Below are positions 7,690 through 11,012 of a DNA stretch of 11,012 nt, one piece after another (the stretch's first letter is position 1; every line of letters starts with the position of its first letter). The DNA lies in the NCBI GenBank assembly GCA_964512305.1, contig CAZEIW010000170.1, positions 1 through 11,012 of the forward strand, written 5' to 3'. The translations under genes and the position numbers were made by a program. The notes under the pieces are model-generated. The model had not been told where the DNA came from, made no database searches, and saw only the letters and a list, made by a program, of their open reading frames with translations. Source of the DNA: CAZEIW01 sp964512305. GTDB lineage: Bacteria > Pseudomonadota > Gammaproteobacteria > Burkholderiales > Burkholderiaceae_F.

Positions 7690-7720
7690 CTGACATCGAG
7701 CAAAGCCGCCGGCGCACAAT
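7690..7720 (+). promoter_or_regulatory. Weak candidate sigma-70 promoter for the regulator operon
   Basis: CTGACA (7690-7695) resembles a -35 box and CACAAT (7715-7720) a -10 box, but the 19-base spacer is longer than ideal. The palindromic operator ends only 3 bp upstream of the -35, a position that suits activation and autoregulation. The start codon of the response regulator is 25 bp beyond the -10. Treat as a candidate only. Confidence 0.3.
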
Positions 7721-7745
7721 CGCTGGGGAGCCCCCTCGAGCGCAG

Positions 7746-8429
7746 ATGCGAATCCTTGTCATCGAAGACGAGCCCAAGACCGGCGACTACGTCAAGCAAG
7801 GGCTGACGGAGGCGGGCTTCGTCGTCGACCTCGCGCGCGACGGCACCGACGGCCTGCATCAGGCACTCTCGGAGGCTTACGACCTCGCCGTGCTCGACGT
7901 CATGCTGCCCGGGATGGACGGCTGGCAGGTGCTGCAGGCGATCCGGAGGTCGGGAAAGGAACTGCCCGTTCTCTTCCTCACGGCCATGGACGCCGTCGAT
8001 GACCGGGTCAAGGGTCTCGAGCTCGGCGCCGACGACTATCTCGTCAAGCCCTTCGCGTTTTCCGAGCTGCTGGCCCGCGTGCGCACGCTGTTGCGCCGCG
8101 GCGGCAAGGCCAAGGAGTCCGAGGTTCTGCGCGCCGCCGACCTCGAGCTCGACCTGATCCGGCGCCGAGCCAGCCGCGCGGGCACCAAGATCGACCTGAC
8201 CGCGAAGGAGTTCGCGCTGCTCGAGCTCCTGCTCAGGCGCCAGGGCGAAGTGCTGCCGCGTTCGCTGATCGCATCCCAGGTCTGGGACATGAACTTCGAC
8301 AGCGACACCAACGTGATAGAAGTCGCCATCCGCCGCCTTCGTGCCAAGGTCGACGAAGGGTTCGAACTCAAGCTGATCCACACCGTGCGGGGCATGGGAT
8401 ACGTGCTCGAAACCGACGAGCCGAACTGA
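7746..8429 (+). CDS. cusR: OmpR-family response regulator of heavy-metal (copper/silver) response, CusR/CopR-like
   Basis: DNA-binding response regulator, 227 residues, the typical length. The receiver domain (1-115) shows the acidic pair in LVIEDEP (E7, D8), phospho-acceptor Asp51 in LAVLDVMLPGMDGW, switch Thr79 in LFLTAMD and Lys101 in DDYLVKPFAFSELLARVR. A winged-helix C-terminal domain (about 130-222) follows with LTAKEFALLELLLRR, a recognition-helix region SDTNVIEVAIRRLRAKVD, and the wing LIHTVRGMGYVLE. The MRILVIEDEPKTGDYVKQGL start is characteristic of the heavy-metal response regulator subfamily (CusR, CopR, IrlR, CzcR). Which metal is sensed cannot be told from this protein alone, but the divergent Cu(I)/Ag(I) efflux operon points to copper or silver. 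Its stop overlaps the kinase start by one base (TGATG), implying translational coupling. The ATG at 7746 lacks a strong ribosome site; GGGGAG lies 15 bases upstream. Confidence 0.93.
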   Translation: MRILVIEDEPKTGDYVKQGLTEAGFVVDLARDGTDGLHQALSEAYDLAVLDVMLPGMDGWQVLQAIRRSGKELPVLFLTAMDAVDDRVKGLELGADDYLVKPFAFSELLARVRTLLRRGGKAKESEVLRAADLELDLIRRRASRAGTKIDLTAKEFALLELLLRRQGEVLPRSLIASQVWDMNFDSDTNVIEVAIRRLRAKVDEGFELKLIHTVRGMGYVLETDEPN

Positions 8430-9829
8430 TGCCGCGTCGATCGATCACGCTCAGGCTGACGCTGCTCTTCGCGTCGGTCTCGACCGGCGTGTTGCTGGTG
8501 CTCGGATTGCTCGTCGCGCAGCTGGTCGAACGCCACTTCGTCGAGCTCGACATGAGCGTGCTGCGCGGCGAATTCGAGCTCGTCGCGCGCGCGCTGCAGG
8601 ACGCGCATTCCGAGCCGGCGCTTGCCCGCGTGCCCGCGCCGATCGCGGCCTCGGTGGCCGGCAATCACGACCTGTCGGTGCGGGTCATGGCGCCGGACGG
8701 CCGCACGCTGTTCGCCAGCGCAGGCGCGGACTTCCCGCCGGCGCTGCTGGCGGGCGCGGGCGAGGAGCCGCCGAGTCCGTTCCAGTGGACCGCGCCGGAC
8801 GGACGCAAGCTCCGCGGGATCGCCGCGAAGACCCGCACCGGCATCCGCGGCGCGGCGCCGGCCGTGGTCGCCGTCTCGGCCGATCTGATGCACCACGAGC
8901 ACTTCATGACCTCCTTCAGACGGACCCTGTGGCTGGTGGTCGCCGCGGCCGCGGCGCTCAGCGGCGTGTTCGGATGGGTGGCCGTGCGCCGGGGCCTCGC
9001 GCCGCTGCGGCAGATCCGCCAGAGCGCGGCCTCGATCACGGCCAACCGGCTCGACCAGCGCTTGTCGGCCGATTTCCCCGCCGAGCTGGCCGAGGTCGCG
9101 CGGACCTTGAACGACATGCTGGCCCGCCTGGAGGAATCCTTTCGCCGCCTGTCCGACTTCTCCTCCGATCTCGCGCACGAGTTGCGCACGCCGGTCAGCA
9201 ACCTGCTGACGCAGACCGAGGTCACGCTGTCCAAGGTGCGCACCGAACGCGAATACCGCGACGTGCTCGCCTCCAATGTCGAGGAGCTCGAGCGGCTTTC
9301 CCGCACGATTTCCGACATACTGTTCCTGGCCAAGTCCGACAACCGGCTGCTCGTGCCCCAGCGCGAGCAGGTCGACCTGAGGGTCGAAGCGCAGCGGGTG
9401 CTCGAGTTCTACGAGGCGATCGCCGACGAGAAGGACGTCCGCATGACCTGCAGCGGCGCCGGCGCGGTTTCGGGCGACCGGCTGATGCTGCGCCGGGCCA
9501 TCAGCAATCTGGTCTCCAACGCCGTCCGGCACGCGCCCAACAGCGGCCAGGTCGCGGTACGCGTTCGCGAGAACCCGCCAGCTTCGATCACGCTGTCGGT
9601 CGAGAACACCGGCGACACGGTGCCCGTGGAAAGCCTGCCGCGCCTGTTCGACCGCTTCTATCGCGCCGACGCGTCGCGGCGGCATTTCGGCGAAGGAGCC
9701 GGCCTCGGGCTCGCGATCACGCGTTCGATCGCGCGCGCTCATGGCGGCGATGTCTCGGTTCGCTCCGCCGACGGGGTCACGACGTTCGACCTGCTGATTC
9801 CGGTCGGCGCATCGGGCGCGTCGCCGTGA
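8429..9829 (+). CDS. cusS: Heavy-metal sensor histidine kinase, CusS/CopS-like
   Basis: Membrane sensor kinase, 466 residues, partner of the preceding regulator. The layout is: TM1 (about 9-31); periplasmic sensor domain (about 32-165); TM2 (about 166-187); HAMP domain (about 187-240) with RRGLAPLRQIRQSA; HisKA with FSSDLAHELRTPVSNLLTQ, phospho-accepting His250; N box LRRAISNLVSNAVRHAP (Asn360, Asn364); a VENTGDTVP loop at the G1 position; F box LPRLFDRFYRAD; and G2 box GEGAGLGLAITRSIARAHGG. His36, in VERHFVELD just after TM1, sits in the same context as a silver-binding histidine I recall from E. coli CusS. A cluster His155, His156, His158 (LMHHEHFM) just before TM2 is another possible metal site. 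Start and stop overlap both neighbours (TGATG with the regulator, GTGA with the DedA gene), so the three are one translationally coupled unit. Confidence 0.94.
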   Translation: MPRRSITLRLTLLFASVSTGVLLVLGLLVAQLVERHFVELDMSVLRGEFELVARALQDAHSEPALARVPAPIAASVAGNHDLSVRVMAPDGRTLFASAGADFPPALLAGAGEEPPSPFQWTAPDGRKLRGIAAKTRTGIRGAAPAVVAVSADLMHHEHFMTSFRRTLWLVVAAAAALSGVFGWVAVRRGLAPLRQIRQSAASITANRLDQRLSADFPAELAEVARTLNDMLARLEESFRRLSDFSSDLAHELRTPVSNLLTQTEVTLSKVRTEREYRDVLASNVEELERLSRTISDILFLAKSDNRLLVPQREQVDLRVEAQRVLEFYEAIADEKDVRMTCSGAGAVSGDRLMLRRAISNLVSNAVRHAPNSGQVAVRVRENPPASITLSVENTGDTVPVESLPRLFDRFYRADASRRHFGEGAGLGLAITRSIARAHGGDVSVRSADGVTTFDLLIPVGASGASP

Positions 9830-10437
9830 CGTCGACCCTGCACCAACTGCTGGTCGAGGCGCTCCCGTGGCTGCACCGTTACGGCTATCTCGCGCTCGTG
9901 ATTGCCGTGGGCGTCGAAGGCTTCGGGATCCCGGCGCCGGGCCAGACGCTGCTGGTCGGCGCCGCGCTGCTCAGCGGTCGCGGCGAGATGGATCTCGAGG
10001 TCGTACTGCTGTGCGCGCTGCTGGCGTCGATGGCCGGCGACAACCTGGGTTACCTGATCGGCCGCCGCGGCGGGCGCCGGCTGATCCTGCGCCTGGGCGT
10101 CAACCGCCACCGGCTCGCGCGCGTGTCGCGCTTCTATCGCCGCTTCGGCGTCTGGCCGGTGCTGGCGAGCCGTTTCTTCGACGGCGCCCGGCAGCTGGGA
10201 GGGTTGGTCGCCGGGTCGGCGGCGATGCGCTGGCCGCGGTTCTTCGCGGCGGACGCCGCGGGAGCGCTGCTTTGGGTCGGGGTCTGGGGCCTTGGCGTCT
10301 ACCAGTTCGAGCGACACGCCGGCCGCCTGCATGCGATCTGGGCGCAGATCAATCCGGTGGCCATCGCCGTTGCGGTCGGCGCGGTGGCCGCAATAGCGGT
10401 CTGGCTCTGGCGGACCGGCCGGCGGCAAGGTCCTTGA
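9826..10437 (+). CDS. DedA-family (VTT/SNARE-associated domain) inner membrane protein
   Basis: Polytopic membrane protein of the DedA family, members of which support envelope integrity and proton-motive force and, in some cases, flip undecaprenyl phosphate or other lipids. The GTG at 9826 overlaps the kinase stop (GTGA) and gives 203 residues, the usual DedA size, beginning MTSTLHQLLVEALPWLHRYG. Family marks: Glu31 in GVEGFGIPAPGQTLLVGAALL with the re-entrant glycine/proline loop; MAGDNLGYLIGRRGG (Asp72) at about 69-83; and the second re-entrant segment SRFFDGARQLGGLVAGSAAMRWPRFF (Arg116, Arg122) at about 115-140. Hydrophobic stretches follow at about 141-160 and 176-196. The second acidic residue of the classic first motif is Gln40 and the usual Pro of 'R-x-x-P' is replaced (RQLGG), so it belongs to the 'RQ-x-x-G' branch. 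It is the third gene of the regulator unit; its role in metal response is inferred from position only. Confidence 0.88.
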   Translation: MTSTLHQLLVEALPWLHRYGYLALVIAVGVEGFGIPAPGQTLLVGAALLSGRGEMDLEVVLLCALLASMAGDNLGYLIGRRGGRRLILRLGVNRHRLARVSRFYRRFGVWPVLASRFFDGARQLGGLVAGSAAMRWPRFFAADAAGALLWVGVWGLGVYQFERHAGRLHAIWAQINPVAIAVAVGAVAAIAVWLWRTGRRQGP

Positions 10438-10467
10438 GCTGGGCCCCGGACGGGACCGGCGCGCCGA

Positions 10468-10809
10468 TCAGCGTGCCGTGTCTTCGGCCGGCGGGGACGG
10501 TTCGCGCGGGCTGCGCGCGCGGCCCGCGAAGAACCGATAGATGTCCGCGATGCGTCCGGCCACGCGCGGATTGTTCCGGTAGCCCGGCATGCCGCGCGCC
10601 ACGTCGCCGTCGAGCACTTCGGCTTCGAACCGCTCGGGGCCTTGCGTCTGCACGAACGCGATGATCGACGGCGCCGCCCAGCCGTCGTAGTCCCTTCCAT
10701 GGCAGCGCGCGCAATCGACCGCGCGCACGATGCCGGCGACGTCGGCCGCGGGCTGCGCCTGCGCGGGCAACAGGGCGGCGGCGCCGGCCGCGGCCAGGAT
10801 GCGGGCCAT
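10468..10809 (-). CDS. Small secreted class I c-type cytochrome
   Basis: Periplasmic mono-haem electron carrier, 113 residues as a precursor. The ATG at 10809 gives a signal peptide (MARILAAAGAAALLPAQAQ, cut near 19). The haem site is CARCHG at residues 33-38 (Cys33, Cys36, His37). The candidate sixth ligand is Met74 in DVARGMPGYRNNPRVAGRI, followed by the usual C-terminal helix ADIYRFFAGRA. The tail SPREPSPPAEDTAR is polar and probably disordered. An in-frame ATG at 10932 would add an arginine-rich segment with no signal peptide and would overlap the better-supported upstream coding region in another frame, so it was rejected. The ribosome site is weak. I recall GRDYDGWAAPS...MPGYRNNP-like sequences in cytochromes next to PQQ-dependent alcohol dehydrogenases, but no dehydrogenase is visible here. 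It converges on the DedA gene with 30 bp between stops. Confidence 0.85.
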   Translation of the reverse strand: MARILAAAGAAALLPAQAQPAADVAGIVRAVDCARCHGRDYDGWAAPSIIAFVQTQGPERFEAEVLDGDVARGMPGYRNNPRVAGRIADIYRFFAGRARSPREPSPPAEDTAR

Positions 10810-10818
10810 CACTGCCGC

Positions 10819-10854
10819 CGACCGCGGGGCTGACCGCGTGGCCGACCGCGGGGC
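10819..10854. repeat. Three tandem 12-bp units in the gap upstream of the cytochrome gene
   Basis: Plus-strand units CGACCGCGGGGC (10819-10830), TGACCGCGTGGC (10831-10842) and CGACCGCGGGGC (10843-10854). The outer copies are identical and the middle one differs at two positions. They fill most of the 49-bp gap between the RCC1-like stop and the cytochrome ATG, so they could lie in a leader or simply reflect slippage in GC-rich DNA. Confidence 0.7.
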
Positions 10855-10858
10855 CGCG

Positions 10859-11011
10859 TCACCGATCGGCACGAGAGATGCGCGCTCGCGCAAGTTCCAG
10901 ATCCCCGGACGCGATCGCCGGCGTGTCGCCATCGCTCCAGCAGAGCGCGCCGCCGTCGGCGTCGATGCCGCAGGCGTGCCGCTGGTTTCGCTCCAGGCCG
11001 CCGATGCCGAT
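10859..11011 (-). CDS. C-terminal end of a probable RCC1-repeat protein, 5' end outside window
   Basis: Only the last 50 residues and the TGA stop (10861-10859) are in the window; the gene enters from the right edge. This frame was chosen over the two other open minus-strand frames because it reads RHACGIDADGGALCWSDG. That fits the RCC1 blade consensus I recall, roughly 'H-x-C-A-I/L-x-x-D-G-x-x-x-C-W-G-D-N', found in bacterial beta-propeller proteins that are often secreted. It then ends with TPAIASGDLELARARISRADR. The other frames are arginine- or serine/alanine-rich shadows. The downstream cytochrome gene begins 49 bp later on the same strand, so the two may be co-transcribed. A single partial repeat cannot establish fold or function. 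Confidence 0.5.
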   Translation of the reverse strand: MGIGGLERNQRHACGIDADGGALCWSDGDTPAIASGDLELARARISRADR

Positions 11012-11012
11012 C

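Larger units (their letters stand above)
7585..7745. promoter_or_regulatory. Divergent control region between the efflux operon and the two-component regulator operon
   Basis: This 161-bp stretch is the only substantial non-coding DNA in the window. It separates the CusF start (leftward) from the response-regulator start (rightward), so both operons must be driven from here or nearby. It contains an AT-rich dip (about 7667-7696) in otherwise very GC-rich sequence, and the inverted repeat described separately lies within it. I see no convincing sigma-70 -10 element for the leftward promoter, which fits an activator-dependent promoter but does not prove it. Confidence 0.75.

Noticed and set aside
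8036..9742. Minus-strand open frame (568 codons) opposite the regulator and kinase
   Set aside because: Shadow frame without domain motifs; the opposite strand encodes complete regulator and kinase domains.
10438..10467. Possible terminator hairpin (GGCCCC-GGAC-GGGACC) between convergent stops
   Set aside because: Six-pair stem with a mismatch and no T-run on either strand; too weak to call as a terminator.
10810..10932. Longer N-terminus for the cytochrome from the ATG at 10932
   Set aside because: The extra segment is arginine-rich with no signal peptide, spans the tandem repeat and overlaps the RCC1-like reading frame; the internal ATG gives a proper signal peptide.

Overview
This is a GC-rich window with tightly packed, often overlapping genes. 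It looks like a chromosomal segment of a Gram-negative proteobacterium. Base composition and gene style suggest a Burkholderiales-like betaproteobacterium, but that is an inference; no rRNA or marker gene is present to fix taxonomy. No tRNA, rRNA, CRISPR array, insertion sequence or phage gene was seen.

The core (about 182-10437) is a copper/silver tolerance locus of two divergent operons sharing a control region at 7585-7745. Leftward (minus strand) run, in order: a small periplasmic CusF-type metallochaperone (7584-7231); a CusB-type membrane-fusion protein with its own C-terminal CusF domain (7200-5584); a CusA-type RND pump (5575-2336) carrying the Cu(I)/Ag(I) methionine ligands; a type-2 polyphosphate kinase (2367-1588) whose start lies inside the end of the pump gene; and a TolC-family outer-membrane channel (about 1525-182). 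Rightward (plus strand) run: an OmpR-family response regulator (7746-8429), a heavy-metal sensor histidine kinase (8429-9829) and a DedA-family membrane protein (9826-10437), each start overlapping the previous stop. The control region holds a 14-bp palindrome, TTACA-N4-TGTAA, which is the likely binding site of the regulator.

Working model: the kinase senses periplasmic Cu(I)/Ag(I) and phosphorylates the regulator. The regulator activates both operons from the shared site. CusF and CusB capture metal and hand it to CusA, and CusA-CusB-TolC expels it across the outer membrane. The polyphosphate kinase and the DedA protein are additions to the standard Cus set. Their position suggests that polyphosphate/nucleotide metabolism and an envelope-lipid or proton-motive-force function are co-expressed with metal efflux.

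The flanks appear unrelated. The left edge (2-172, plus) is the last 56 residues of a probable LanC-like protein. The right edge (minus strand) has the C-terminal tail of a probable RCC1-repeat protein (11011-10859), then a small secreted c-type cytochrome (10809-10468) that converges on the DedA gene. Apart from the 161-bp divergent promoter region there is almost no non-coding DNA, and no stretch over 300 bases lacks a gene.
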